A stretch of 64,000 bases of DNA from NCBI RefSeq assembly GCF_001940565.1, contig NZ_LTDM01000032.1, positions 62,001 to 126,000 of the forward strand. Reading direction: 5' to 3'. Under the pieces are notes generated by a model. That model was not told the DNA's origin. It made no database searches and saw only the letters and a list, made by a program, of their open reading frames with translations. Shown in pieces: positions 53,571-62,349 of this stretch. The DNA comes from Tissierella creatinophila DSM 6911 (GTDB lineage Bacteria > Bacillota > Clostridia > Tissierellales > Tissierellaceae). The first letter of the stretch is position 1. Each line of letters starts with the position of its first letter. Both the position numbers and the translations under genes were made by a program.

Positions 53571-53765
53571 ATGGAAGGCAATAAACGTGTAAATATAAAA
53601 CTTGGAATAAAAGTTAAGATTGTAGAAAAACAAAATCAAAGGACAGACATCTTAACTGAGGGCATTGTAAAAGATATACTTACAAACTCTCCAAACCATC
53701 CTCATGGAATAAAGGTTAGGCTGGAGAGCGGTAAGGTTGGAAGAGTAAAATCTATTATAGCTTAA
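53571..53765 (+). CDS. ywbE: YwbE family small protein (DUF2196)
   Basis: A 64-residue, basic, beta-rich protein. The family core is clear: IKLGIKVKIVEKQNQRTD, LTEGIVKDILTNSPNHPHGIKV and LESGKVGRV. Function unknown; size and charge suggest an RNA- or DNA-binding OB/SH3-like fold. The ATG at 53571 has AAAGGAAG upstream; an ORF start at 53538 lies in the hairpin. It overlaps the convergent chemoreceptor gene by 11 bases. Confidence 0.88.
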   Translation: MEGNKRVNIKLGIKVKIVEKQNQRTDILTEGIVKDILTNSPNHPHGIKVRLESGKVGRVKSIIA

Positions 53766-55782
53766 ACTTTGCTATTTCTAGATTTAATTTATTTGTGACA
53801 CTATTAAAGTTATCTGCCATATTTAGTATTTGCTGTATAATGGCAGATTGCTCTTCTATAGATGCACTTATTTCTTGTGCTCCAGCTGAAGATTGTTCAG
53901 ATATTGCAGCTATATTTTGTATTGATTTGACTACATCTTCTTTATCCATTGTTATATCTACAATATCTTTGCCAAGCACTTCTACCTGATTTACAATCTT
54001 TAATACAAAATCTGAAATATTCTTAAAATCTATTTCTGTATCATCTATAACTTTTCTGAGTTCTGTTATTGTTTCTCCTGCTAATACCATACCCTGATTA
54101 GTTTCTTCTATTTCATTTTGTACATTTCTTACAATTTCTACTATTTGTCCAGAAGACTCATTTGTTGCATGAGCAAGCCTTCTTATCTCATCTGCAACTA
54201 CTGCAAATCCTTTGCCATGTTCTCCAGCGCGGGCAGCTTCTATTGTTGCATTAAGAGATAGTAAGTTTACATGTTCTGCAATTTCTCCTATTTTATTTGA
54301 AATATCTCCTATAGCTTTAGAGTTTTCTAATAAAGAGACTACACTATCTGCTACTTTACCTGCTATCTTATCATTATCAGCCATTTTTACATTTAAAAGA
54401 CTTACAGAATGTGATCCCTTTTGAGTTGAAACTCTAGTTTCATCTATATATTCCTCCATAAGTTTAGCATTTGTATTAACTCCATCTATTTTTCTAGATA
54501 AACTTACAAGTCTATTTAACCCTTCTTCAGTATTTCTTGCCTGTTCACTTGTCGCTTGTGCCATCTCTTCTACAGTTTTAGCAACTTCATCTATAGATTT
54601 AGACGTTTCATCTATAGATGATGTGAGCTTATTTGAATCATTTGATACTTCACTTGAAATGTTTAATATAGAGTTTATGATATTTATAAGTTTTGTTTTC
54701 ATATTTATTATACTTATTCTCATACTTCCTATTTCATCTTTTCTACTAGATAAATTTGTATTTTCTCCATCTAAACTTAATTCTAAATCTCCTACTTTGT
54801 TTATTTCATCTGAAAGAGAAATAATAGGATTTGATAAAGACTTTCCAACAAATATAGATATTATAACAACAAAAATCAAGCTTGAAATCCCCACATATAT
54901 CAGAGTACTCAACATATTTTTTAGAGGTTTATATATAATATCTTTTGGAATTTTAGTCACCATGCTCCAGCCATTTGAAATTTCTATTTTGTTGTAATAT
55001 GCATTTATAGTGGTACCCTTTTGAGAGTAGGACACAAAATTATTATCTCCATTTAATATTTCTTTTGATGCTTTAACTAAGTCTTCACCAACTTCATTTG
55101 ATTTAATGGAGATATTCTCCTTCATTACAATATCTTTGTTTGGGTGAGCTAGTACTAGTCCTTCATTATCTATTATAAAAGAATATCTTTCTTCTTTTAC
55201 TGAAGAAAATTCTTCAATTATTGAAGATAATTTGTTTAAATCAAGAGATCCTGCTAATACACCTACTATTTTTCCACTATGATCCTTTATAGGAGAGGCA
55301 ATAACAGAAATAGGTTTACCTGTAGTTTTTGAATTTACAACATTTGAAAGTACAGTCTCTCCCTTTAATACTTCTTTAAAATAATCTCTATCTTTTATAT
55401 TCCCAACATTATTAGTATCTCTAGTAGATATATAGTCTCCATTTAAGTCTGCTATAAAAAACACATCATAGATATCCTTCTTATCTTCTATATCATTTTT
55501 TAGATATTCTACAGCGCTTTCTATATTCATCTCTTTTACCAATGGATTTATAGAATGAGATTCTACATATTTTATCCTTTCTTCCAACCAGGTTGATATT
55601 GTCTCAGACTGAAACTTTACACTTTCTCTCATCTTATCATCCACTAAATTCGATACTATACCAGATGATGAAATATATGACACTGATATGCTTGAAACTA
55701 TAGATAATATACATATAATAATCATTGTTGAAATTATTTTAAATTTAATACTTTTAAATCTACCACTCTTTTCCTTACTCAT
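53755..55782 (-). CDS. Methyl-accepting chemotaxis protein with dCache sensor
   Basis: A 675-residue transmembrane chemoreceptor: helix 1 (about 14-36), extracellular double-Cache domain (about 40-280, with FFIADLNGDYISTRDTNN and DRDYFKEVLKGE, the amino-acid-binding type region), helix 2 (about 283-305), HAMP (to about 365), and a signalling bundle with tip [24 protein letters not shown] near 525. Ligand unknown. ATG at 55782 has GAGGAG upstream; the ATG 15 bases earlier lies in that site. Confidence 0.92.
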   Translation of the reverse strand: MSKEKSGRFKSIKFKIISTMIIICILSIVSSISVSYISSSGIVSNLVDDKMRESVKFQSETISTWLEERIKYVESHSINPLVKEMNIESAVEYLKNDIEDKKDIYDVFFIADLNGDYISTRDTNNVGNIKDRDYFKEVLKGETVLSNVVNSKTTGKPISVIASPIKDHSGKIVGVLAGSLDLNKLSSIIEEFSSVKEERYSFIIDNEGLVLAHPNKDIVMKENISIKSNEVGEDLVKASKEILNGDNNFVSYSQKGTTINAYYNKIEISNGWSMVTKIPKDIIYKPLKNMLSTLIYVGISSLIFVVIISIFVGKSLSNPIISLSDEINKVGDLELSLDGENTNLSSRKDEIGSMRISIINMKTKLINIINSILNISSEVSNDSNKLTSSIDETSKSIDEVAKTVEEMAQATSEQARNTEEGLNRLVSLSRKIDGVNTNAKLMEEYIDETRVSTQKGSHSVSLLNVKMADNDKIAGKVADSVVSLLENSKAIGDISNKIGEIAEHVNLLSLNATIEAARAGEHGKGFAVVADEIRRLAHATNESSGQIVEIVRNVQNEIEETNQGMVLAGETITELRKVIDDTEIDFKNISDFVLKIVNQVEVLGKDIVDITMDKEDVVKSIQNIAAISEQSSAGAQEISASIEEQSAIIQQILNMADNFNSVTNKLNLEIAKFKL

Positions 55783-55973
55783 TTTAGCACTCCTCACATA
55801 TCATATTTTTTTTCGTACTTCAAATTATAATATGTAAAAAGTGTGGGGCTTGCCACTACTATAAACAATTTTTATATATAGAATTTTTCCTTTATTTGTA
55901 ACAAGTTTCTCCTAAATTAATATAATATATTAAGCATGAGGATATGCTAAAAAGATATTAGGAGGTAACTAAA

Positions 55974-56090
55974 ATGGCTGAAAAACAAGGACTATTTGGT
56001 GGCGGAGGATGTGGAATAGATAGTGAATTACTATTCTTCTTTTTACTTTTAGTAGTATTATTTATGCCTTACGGTGGTTGTAAATACTAG
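55974..56090 (+). CDS. YjcZ-like Gly-rich micro-protein, 38 residues
   Basis: A short ORF with a very strong AGGAGG site seven bases before ATG. It starts MAEKQGLFGGGGCG, then has one hydrophobic helix of Leu/Phe/Val (about 20-31) and ends YGGCKY. Gly-rich heads with a single helix are the plan of YjcZ-family sporulation micro-proteins. It has its own terminator. A TATAAT at 55921-55926 and AT-rich sequence upstream may hold the promoter. Function unknown; a spore or membrane role is inferred. Confidence 0.7.
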   Translation: MAEKQGLFGGGGCGIDSELLFFFLLLVVLFMPYGGCKY

Positions 56091-56097
56091 TTTTTAA

Positions 56098-56135
56098 AAA
56101 ATGCGTGTTGAACTTAAAAGTTCAACACGCATTTT
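56098..56135. terminator. Strong intrinsic terminator after the micro-ORF
   Basis: A perfect 18-bp stem (56098-56115 with 56118-56135) followed by ACTTTATTG on the plus strand; T-rich on the minus strand as well, so it may also stop the GcvT-like transcript. Confidence 0.8.
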
Positions 56136-56190
56136 ACTTTATTGCTTACAATTATAAAATATTTTAATAGATAAACTGTATTTGTTTGTT

Positions 56191-57204
56191 TTATCCTCTT
56201 ACTCTTTCTCCTTTTGGGTCGTAGAACATTCTCTCTTGAAGAGTTACCTCTACTTCTCCATCAGAAGTTACTATAACTACCTTATCTCCCTTATTAGCCT
56301 TACTATCTACTAAAGCATAGCCTATATACTCATCAACAGTATATCCATAAGTGTATTTTGTAACCTCTCCTATTGTTTCTCCATTTAATTTTACTTTATT
56401 TCCTTTTTCTATCTTTGCATCTTTATCTCCTACTTTAAATCCAAGAAGATTTCTCTTTGGTCCTTCTTCTTTTAATACACAGAGCTTTTGCTTACCAATA
56501 AAGTCTTTCTCACAGTCTACTGACCATTCAAGACCTAGTTCTACAGGATTTGCACCTAAAAAATCAGCAGAGGTAATATATCCTTTTTCTGTTGGAAGAC
56601 TTGAAACTATTACATCAGTTGTTATCTCTTCTAAATCATAAGACTTTCCTTTTTCTTTTAATTTATCTACAATCTTATCTGTATATTTTGGATCAAAGTG
56701 TAATTCATATCCTAATTCCCCAGTAAAACCTGTCCTTGAAGCCATAACATATATATCATCTACTTTTGTCTCTTTAAATTGAAAATATCCTAAATCATCT
56801 ACACTATCTTCTAATATATCATTTAATACATCTTTTGATCTTGGCCCTTGAACGGCATATAGCGCTGTATTAGCTGTTATATCTTTAAAGTTTACATCTT
56901 TATCTCCTACATGATCTTTAAGCCATTTTGAAAGTTCTTTCATAAGTGCAGTTGTTATCCAGTACTTATCCTCTCCATAATAGAAAACTATTACATCATC
57001 TACTGTATTTGCATCTTCCTTTAAAATCGTAGTATATAAAGCATCACCTTTTTTCATATTTTCTACATCATTTACACAAACATAATCTAGAAAATCCTTA
57101 GCATCTTTTCCTGTTACTTCTAAAGTTTCGTGAGTAAAATCAAAAAATCCTACATTATTTCTTATAGCTTCATGTTCTTTTCTTAAAAGTTCTTGATTTT
57201 TCAT
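56191..57204 (-). CDS. Stand-alone GcvT-like tetrahydrofolate-dependent aminomethyltransferase family protein
   Basis: A 337-residue protein of the GcvT fold: GFFDFTHETLEVTGKDAKDFL near 19-39, ALYAVQGPRSKDVL near 114, the folate-site SRTGFTGELGYELH near 156, and a C-terminal barrel with YGYTVDEYIGYALV. No gcvH, gcvP or lpd gene is near, so a glycine cleavage role is doubtful; demethylation of another methylated amine or a folate-binding maintenance role (YgfZ-like) are alternatives. Acidic residues are frequent. ATG at 57204 follows GGAGAA. Confidence 0.82.
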   Translation of the reverse strand: MKNQELLRKEHEAIRNNVGFFDFTHETLEVTGKDAKDFLDYVCVNDVENMKKGDALYTTILKEDANTVDDVIVFYYGEDKYWITTALMKELSKWLKDHVGDKDVNFKDITANTALYAVQGPRSKDVLNDILEDSVDDLGYFQFKETKVDDIYVMASRTGFTGELGYELHFDPKYTDKIVDKLKEKGKSYDLEEITTDVIVSSLPTEKGYITSADFLGANPVELGLEWSVDCEKDFIGKQKLCVLKEEGPKRNLLGFKVGDKDAKIEKGNKVKLNGETIGEVTKYTYGYTVDEYIGYALVDSKANKGDKVVIVTSDGEVEVTLQERMFYDPKGERVRG

Positions 57205-57331
57205 ATTTTTCTCCTTTCATTTGATTCCACAGTAACATTCTATTATTTTAATATATACCCTTCTTAATATAATTAAACTATTGTTTGTTTTATAACAATG
57301 TTTATAATCATTATACAAATTAACAAAAAAT

Positions 57332-57386
57332 AAAAACGATAAAAGAAAGTACAATATTCTACCATCTTTTATCGTTTTTATTTTTT
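57332..57386 (-). terminator. Intrinsic terminator after pepD
   Basis: A 15-bp perfect stem (57332-57346 with 57365-57379) with an 18-base loop and T-rich sequence on both sides; placed to end the minus-strand pepD transcript. Confidence 0.65.
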
Positions 57387-57417
57387 TATTTTATATATTT
57401 TCCTTACTTCTTTATGT

Positions 57418-58854
57418 TTAATTTAAACTTTCAAGAAGTTCTACAAGAAACTCCCATACTCTTTCAACTGATGAAATGCTTATATGTTCCTTTTGGGTAT
57501 GAACATCATATATATTTGGTCCAAAGCTCAACATATCGGTATCTGGTAGAATTTGTTTTAATAGTCCACACTCAAGACCTGCATGAATTGCACTTACCTC
57601 TGCTTCCTTCTGGAACAAGTTTTTATAAACTTCTAGAGCTTTATCTCTTATCTTGGAATTTTCATCATATTGCCATGCTGGATATCTACCAGTTTCTTTT
57701 ATTGCCCCTCCTGATTTTCTAGCTATGATTTCAAGCACATTTAAGACCTCTTGAAGTGAGCTACTAGAAGCAGATCTAACTGATGTTATTATCTCTATAG
57801 CATCTTCTTTTTCTTCAATGATAGCATTGTTTAAACTAGTTTGTACAAGACCTTCAATGTCCTTTGACATATATTGGACTCCATCTGGAGACATGATGAT
57901 ATAGTCCATTAGATTGTCACTTAGCTCTTTAGTATAAGATTTTTTTATCTTTACTTCACTTATCTCTATAGTCAAGCCTTCATCTTCTGCACGATATTCT
58001 TCTTTTAATTCTTTTGAAAACTCTTCTATAAGTTTCTTTAAGTCTTTTCTATCTTGGGTTAGAACACATGCACTGGCACTATTTGGGATTGCATTGTGTT
58101 TTGTTCCACCAGTAATCTTTGCAAGTGTTATATCATAACTTCTTCTACAATTATCTAAAATTCTGCCCAACAATTTTATGGCATTTGCCCTTTGTTTTAC
58201 AATCTCCATACCAGAGTGCCCACCTTTAAGACCTGATATGCTTATCTCTAATCCGTCCTCATCTTGCTCTTCTTTTTCAAGCTCAAATCTAGTGATATTA
58301 CTTGCTCCACCTGCACAGCTCACTAAAAGGATTCCCTCTTCTTCTGAATCTATATTTAAAAGCGTCTTACCTGATAGATGATCGTTTTTAAGACCATGAG
58401 CTCCATCCATTCCTGACTCTTCATTTGTAGTTACTAACAGTTCAAGTGGAGGATGTTTTAAGTCATTACTATCTAGTATAGCTAGCCCATAAGCTACTGC
58501 AATTCCATCATCTGCTCCTAGTGTTGTATCATTTGCTCTTAAAAAATCTCCTTCTACTATCATTTCAATGGGATCTTTTGTAAAGTCATGATCACTATCT
58601 TGTCCTTTTACACAAACCATATCCATGTGACCTTGTATTATAACAGGGTTTGCATTTTCATATCCTTTTGTTCCGCCCTTTTTAATGATAATATTGTTGA
58701 GTTCATCTTGATAAACTTCTAGTTTCCTCTCCTTGGCAAAGTCTACAAGAAAATCACTCACCCTTTTCTCATCATATGAACATCTTGGGATTTGATTTAT
58801 TTCATAAAACCATTTAAAAACTTCTTGTGGTTCTATTTGTTTTAAATTTGTCAT
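57418..58854 (-). CDS. pepD: Aminoacyl-histidine dipeptidase (PepD, peptidase M20C)
   Basis: A 478-residue dizinc peptidase cleaving Xaa-His and other dipeptides. Metal and catalytic residues: His in IIQGHMDMVCV (near 70), bridging Asp in TLGADDGIAVAYG (near 109), catalytic Glu in VTTNEESGMDGA (near 139), Asp in NIDSEEEGIL (near 165) and His in SAIHAGLECG near 405. Length fits M20C. ATG at 58854 follows GGAGTG. It appears monocistronic. Confidence 0.95.
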   Translation of the reverse strand: MTNLKQIEPQEVFKWFYEINQIPRCSYDEKRVSDFLVDFAKERKLEVYQDELNNIIIKKGGTKGYENANPVIIQGHMDMVCVKGQDSDHDFTKDPIEMIVEGDFLRANDTTLGADDGIAVAYGLAILDSNDLKHPPLELLVTTNEESGMDGAHGLKNDHLSGKTLLNIDSEEEGILLVSCAGGASNITRFELEKEEQDEDGLEISISGLKGGHSGMEIVKQRANAIKLLGRILDNCRRSYDITLAKITGGTKHNAIPNSASACVLTQDRKDLKKLIEEFSKELKEEYRAEDEGLTIEISEVKIKKSYTKELSDNLMDYIIMSPDGVQYMSKDIEGLVQTSLNNAIIEEKEDAIEIITSVRSASSSSLQEVLNVLEIIARKSGGAIKETGRYPAWQYDENSKIRDKALEVYKNLFQKEAEVSAIHAGLECGLLKQILPDTDMLSFGPNIYDVHTQKEHISISSVERVWEFLVELLESLN

Positions 58855-58957
58855 TTTATCACTCCTTGAATTTATCTCTACATTGTCTTTTTAACTATTT
58901 TAAAAAATTAAAGATATATTTTCACCTTTACTTATCTCTATTATTCTCTACAAACTT

Positions 58958-60313
58958 CTATCTCTTAATTCCTCTTATACTGTAGATTATAGCATCCCTA
59001 TATTTAGTGAAGTAAAACATAGATATAATAATTGTTATAAACTCTGCTATAGGAAGAGTTAACCATACTCCATCTATTCCTATAAATCTTGGAAGTATCC
59101 CTAAAACCATTACTATAAACACAAAACCTCTACCAAGGGAAATTATAAGAGATACTCTAGCATGTTCTTTGGACTGAATATATGAAGTTAAAACGATATT
59201 TAAACCCATAAAGATAAAGACTAAGAAATAGAGCCTTATTCCTCTAATTGTCATCTCCAAAAGTTCTTTATCTGCGTCTATAAATAGAGAAACTAAAAAT
59301 TTTGGAAAAAATAGCCCTAAAGAATAAAATATAATACCAAGTCCTACTGATGTATAGATTGAAAGCTTGGCGGTTTCATATACCCTATCCATTTTTCCAG
59401 CTCCATAGTTATAACTTACTATTGGTTGAAGTGCCTGACCTATTCCTATAAATATAGATGCAAATATTAGAGATAGATTTGCTATTATACTATAGGCAGA
59501 AATTCCTATATCACCAGTTATACCAGATAGTGATAAATTAAATGCAAATATTACAATTCCGCCAGAGAGTTCTACTAAAAAGCTAGATCCTCCATTTGAG
59601 ATTATTCTTCTTATAATATTCCAATTGGGTTTTGGAATTATAAATTTGATAGTATTATTTTTCTTTATAAAATGAGTACTAAGTATAATAAGTCCTATAA
59701 TAGGAGCTAACCCTGTAGCAAATGCAGCACCTGCCATTCCCCATTTAAATTTAAATACAAATATATAGTCAAGTATTACATTCATAAGGCTTCCCGTAAG
59801 CATACCAATCATGGCAAGTTTTGGTGCTCCGTCATTTCTAACAAATATAGTCAAACCGACATTTAATAAAAAAGCTATACTAAAAGACATCAAAACACCA
59901 AGATAGTCCTTGACCATTGCAATTGTATCCTCTGATGCTCCCAATATATAGCAAAGTTCATCTAAGAAAAATATTCTAATAAAAGTAAATATAACTCCCG
60001 CAATAAAAGCCATTATCATAGATTTAGAAAATATATCATTTAATCCTTTTTCATCTCTTCTACCCTTATCTATAGAAAGTGCTGTAGCACCACCTATTCC
60101 AAATAAAAGTCCTACCCCATTTAGTATATTATTTATTGGAATAGATACATTTAATGCAGCAAGTCCAATACTCCCAAGACCTCTACCTATTATTATTGTA
60201 TCTCCTAGTATATATAGTGATATTCCAAGCATACCACCGACACTTGGAATAAGATATTTTAAAAATATCTTTTTTATATCTCCCTCTAACAAATCAGATC
60301 TTTCCTTCAACAA
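58958..60313 (-). CDS. MATE family efflux transporter
   Basis: A 451-residue transporter with twelve helices in two related halves. LEGDIKKIFLKYLIPSVGGM at the start and IGRGLGSIGLAALNVSIPINNIL near 48 are typical; QPIVSYNYGAGKMDRVYETAKL near 308 marks the second half. Exports drugs or metabolites with sodium or protons. The start is one of two adjacent TTG codons after GGGGGG. Followed upstream by repeat copy B and the Crp/Fnr regulator gene, with which it may be cotranscribed. Confidence 0.92.
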   Translation of the reverse strand: MLKERSDLLEGDIKKIFLKYLIPSVGGMLGISLYILGDTIIIGRGLGSIGLAALNVSIPINNILNGVGLLFGIGGATALSIDKGRRDEKGLNDIFSKSMIMAFIAGVIFTFIRIFFLDELCYILGASEDTIAMVKDYLGVLMSFSIAFLLNVGLTIFVRNDGAPKLAMIGMLTGSLMNVILDYIFVFKFKWGMAGAAFATGLAPIIGLIILSTHFIKKNNTIKFIIPKPNWNIIRRIISNGGSSFLVELSGGIVIFAFNLSLSGITGDIGISAYSIIANLSLIFASIFIGIGQALQPIVSYNYGAGKMDRVYETAKLSIYTSVGLGIIFYSLGLFFPKFLVSLFIDADKELLEMTIRGIRLYFLVFIFMGLNIVLTSYIQSKEHARVSLIISLGRGFVFIVMVLGILPRFIGIDGVWLTLPIAEFITIIISMFYFTKYRDAIIYSIRGIKR

Positions 60314-60324
60314 TTAACCCCCCT

Positions 60325-60351
60325 TGGACACGGGGACAGGTCCCGTGTCCA
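60325..60351. repeat. 27-bp palindromic dispersed repeat, copy B
   Basis: Arms TGGACACGG and CCGTGTCCA around GGACAGGTC. Against copy A, positions 7 and 21 are both changed so that the arm pair A-T becomes C-G; position 18 in the centre also differs. It lies between the MATE gene and the Crp/Fnr gene. Confidence 0.85.
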
Positions 60352-60355
60352 TTTC

Positions 60356-61006
60356 CTATTTTAAAGTGATGCTTTTAGAATCATATTCTATTAATCCTTC
60401 ATCTTCCATCTTTTTAAGTTCTCTTTGAAGGGAAGGTCTTTCTATCCCAAATCTATCTGCCAATTCTTTCTTTGATAATGTAAGGATTATAGTTCTACTC
60501 CCTTGCCTATTTATTTCTAGTTGTAAGAAGTCCATTATCTTTTCTCTTATTGACTTTCTTGCTAGTGAATGAATTTTAGTAGTTAGAACTAAAGCTTTAT
60601 CAGAAAGAAGCTCTAATAAATTAACTAAAAAATCTTTATCCATCTGACATAGATTTAAAACCATATCTTTTTTCATACGAAGTAATTTAGTATCAGTTTT
60701 GGCAATTAGAGTCATAGGATATTCGTTTCTATTTGAGAAAATTAAATTTCCACCTAGCATATCTCCCTTACCCAAAGAAACTATAGAAAGTACATTTCCA
60801 TTTTCATCTATATTTTGAACTATAACTTTTCCATCTAATATTATATCCATAGTATTTGCCTTTTCATTTTGTAAGTATATTATCTGACCCTTTGTAAAAC
60901 TTTGAATAAAAGCTTCTCTTTCTAATAATTGTGTTAGATCTTCTCTTTCTAGTCCATTAAAAAGCGGTATCATAGTTAAGAAGTGGATATAACTTAATAT
61001 TTTCAT
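60356..61006 (-). CDS. Crp/Fnr family transcriptional regulator
   Basis: A 216-residue regulator: cyclic-nucleotide-binding-type barrel (about 12-115, PLFNGLEREDLTQLL and GDMLGGNLIF), dimer helix (about 115-145) and a C-terminal winged helix (about 150-216, LSKKELADRFGIERPSLQRELKKME). There is no FNR cysteine cluster (only one Cys, near 130), and the cAMP phosphate-binding Arg-Ser is not evident, so the effector is unknown; haem-type HcpR is one option. A palindrome over its leader suggests autoregulation and control of the divergent permease genes. Confidence 0.9.
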   Translation of the reverse strand: MKILSYIHFLTMIPLFNGLEREDLTQLLEREAFIQSFTKGQIIYLQNEKANTMDIILDGKVIVQNIDENGNVLSIVSLGKGDMLGGNLIFSNRNEYPMTLIAKTDTKLLRMKKDMVLNLCQMDKDFLVNLLELLSDKALVLTTKIHSLARKSIREKIMDFLQLEINRQGSRTIILTLSKKELADRFGIERPSLQRELKKMEDEGLIEYDSKSITLK

Positions 61007-61017
61007 AAAAAACCTCC

Positions 61018-61064
61018 AAAAAGTAACTCAAGTTACTTTTTATTATAACAGAATATATTAATAT
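61018..61064 (+). promoter_or_regulatory. Palindromic Crp/Fnr-type operator and candidate promoter
   Basis: A perfect 11-bp inverted repeat, AAAAAGTAACT (61018-61028) and AGTTACTTTTT (61031-61041), sits between the divergent regulator and permease genes. A -10-like TAATAT at 61059-61064 would put the start near 61071, so the palindrome would be centred at about -41.5, the position for class II activation by a Crp/Fnr protein. No good -35 hexamer is present, as expected for an activated promoter. Confidence 0.65.
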
Positions 61065-61096
61065 AGAGAAGTAAGATATAGAAAAGGAGTGGTTTT

Positions 61097-61579
61097 ATGG
61101 ATATATTTACTATTGTACTTTGGGTAGTTACACTTATTTGGTTTATTTACTCTATGATAAAAGATAAAAGAAAAACTTTAGATGCAATGAAAAAATCAAA
61201 GGGTATGATGGGGAGTATGTTACCTCAAATATTAGGAATACTTTTTTTAATAGGTTTGATTCTTGCATTTATTCCACCTGAGATGATAAAAAATTATCTT
61301 GGTGGATCAAATCCACTACTGGCTACAGTGATCTCAGCATTAGTTGGAAGCATAACTCTTATTCCTGCTTTTGTGGCATTTCCACTTGTTGGTTCTATGG
61401 TTGACATGGGTGCTAGCGTAATGCCGGCAGTAGCGTTTCTAACTACCCTAACTATGGTAGGTTTAGTAACGTTTAATCTTGAAAGAAAAGAATTTGGGAC
61501 TAAATTTGCGCTATCTAGAAACTTACTAAGTTTTGGGTTTGCAATAGCTATTTCTCTATTGATGGGGGTTGTAATATGA
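61097..61579 (+). CDS. Permease half-protein 1 (DUF318/ArsP-like)
   Basis: A 160-residue membrane protein with about four to five helices. The block ATVISALVGSITLIPAFVAFPLVGSMVDMGAS (split over about 75-108) is characteristic of the putative permease family that includes ArsP and YraQ. It is half the usual size and is followed by a second half overlapping by four bases (ATGA), so both probably form one transporter. ATG at 61097 has AAGGAGTG upstream. Substrate unknown. Confidence 0.82.
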   Translation: MDIFTIVLWVVTLIWFIYSMIKDKRKTLDAMKKSKGMMGSMLPQILGILFLIGLILAFIPPEMIKNYLGGSNPLLATVISALVGSITLIPAFVAFPLVGSMVDMGASVMPAVAFLTTLTMVGLVTFNLERKEFGTKFALSRNLLSFGFAIAISLLMGVVI

Positions 61580-62316
61580 TAAATAAAATAAAGAACAATC
61601 TATTTTTATTTGGAATACTTGGTTTATATTTATTACTTTTTATTGTAAATATGGAAAAAGGCATGGTAGCACTTGGAAATACAGTTTATTATTTAAAGGA
61701 AATGTTGATAATTATGCCTGTAGTCTTTCTGTTAACAGCTTTAATAGATGCATGGGTTCCTAAAAATATGATCATGAAAGCATTGGGAGATAATTCAGGA
61801 ATTAAAGGATCTTTTACTGCTTTAGCTCTTGGCAGTATTTCAGCCGGTCCCATATACGCAGCCTTTCCAGTAGCAAAGACTTTACTAAAAAAGGGTGCAA
61901 GTGTAGGAAATATAGTTGTAATATTGAGTGCATGGGCAGTTATAAAGATCCCAATGCTGGCAAATGAAGTAAAGTTCTTAGGTCCTAAGTTTATGATTGC
62001 TAGGTGGATATTTACTGTTACGGCAATTTTTATAATGGGATATATCACATCTAAAATAGTAAAAATAGACGATATACCTTTTAGAGAAGAAACCATAAAG
62101 GAGGGGGAGATAACAATAGATAAAGAAACTTGTATCGGATGCAGTATATGTGCAAAAACTTCTCCTGACTATTTCTTAATGGATGAAAATAAAGGTAAAA
62201 AGATAGCTGTAAATAAAAGGGATTATATGAGATTAGAAGATAAAAAAGAAGTTATCGAGTCAAGAGATAAATGTCCTGTGAGTGCAATACAAATTGGAGA
62301 AACTGAAAAAGCTTAA
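61576..62316 (+). CDS. Permease half-protein 2 fused to a ferredoxin domain
   Basis: A 246-residue protein. Residues 1-165 are membrane helices with LALGSISAGPIYAAFPVAKTLLKKGAS near 85-110, equivalent to the permease block in the preceding gene. Residues about 178-240 form a cytoplasmic ferredoxin-like domain: CIGCSIC near 187-193 and RDKCPVSAI near 232 give four Cys for one [4Fe-4S] cluster. The fusion suggests redox-gated or redox-coupled transport. It is probably controlled by the divergent Crp/Fnr regulator. Confidence 0.85.
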   Translation: MINKIKNNLFLFGILGLYLLLFIVNMEKGMVALGNTVYYLKEMLIIMPVVFLLTALIDAWVPKNMIMKALGDNSGIKGSFTALALGSISAGPIYAAFPVAKTLLKKGASVGNIVVILSAWAVIKIPMLANEVKFLGPKFMIARWIFTVTAIFIMGYITSKIVKIDDIPFREETIKEGEITIDKETCIGCSICAKTSPDYFLMDENKGKKIAVNKRDYMRLEDKKEVIESRDKCPVSAIQIGETEKA

Positions 62317-62349
62317 AAGGCAAGGGACTTTCCCTTGTCTTTTAAGCTT
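62309..62349. terminator. Bidirectional terminator between permease and rtcB
   Basis: A 19-bp stem with one G-T pair (62309-62327 with 62331-62349), 3-base loop. Both convergent stop codons fall inside it. Confidence 0.8.
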
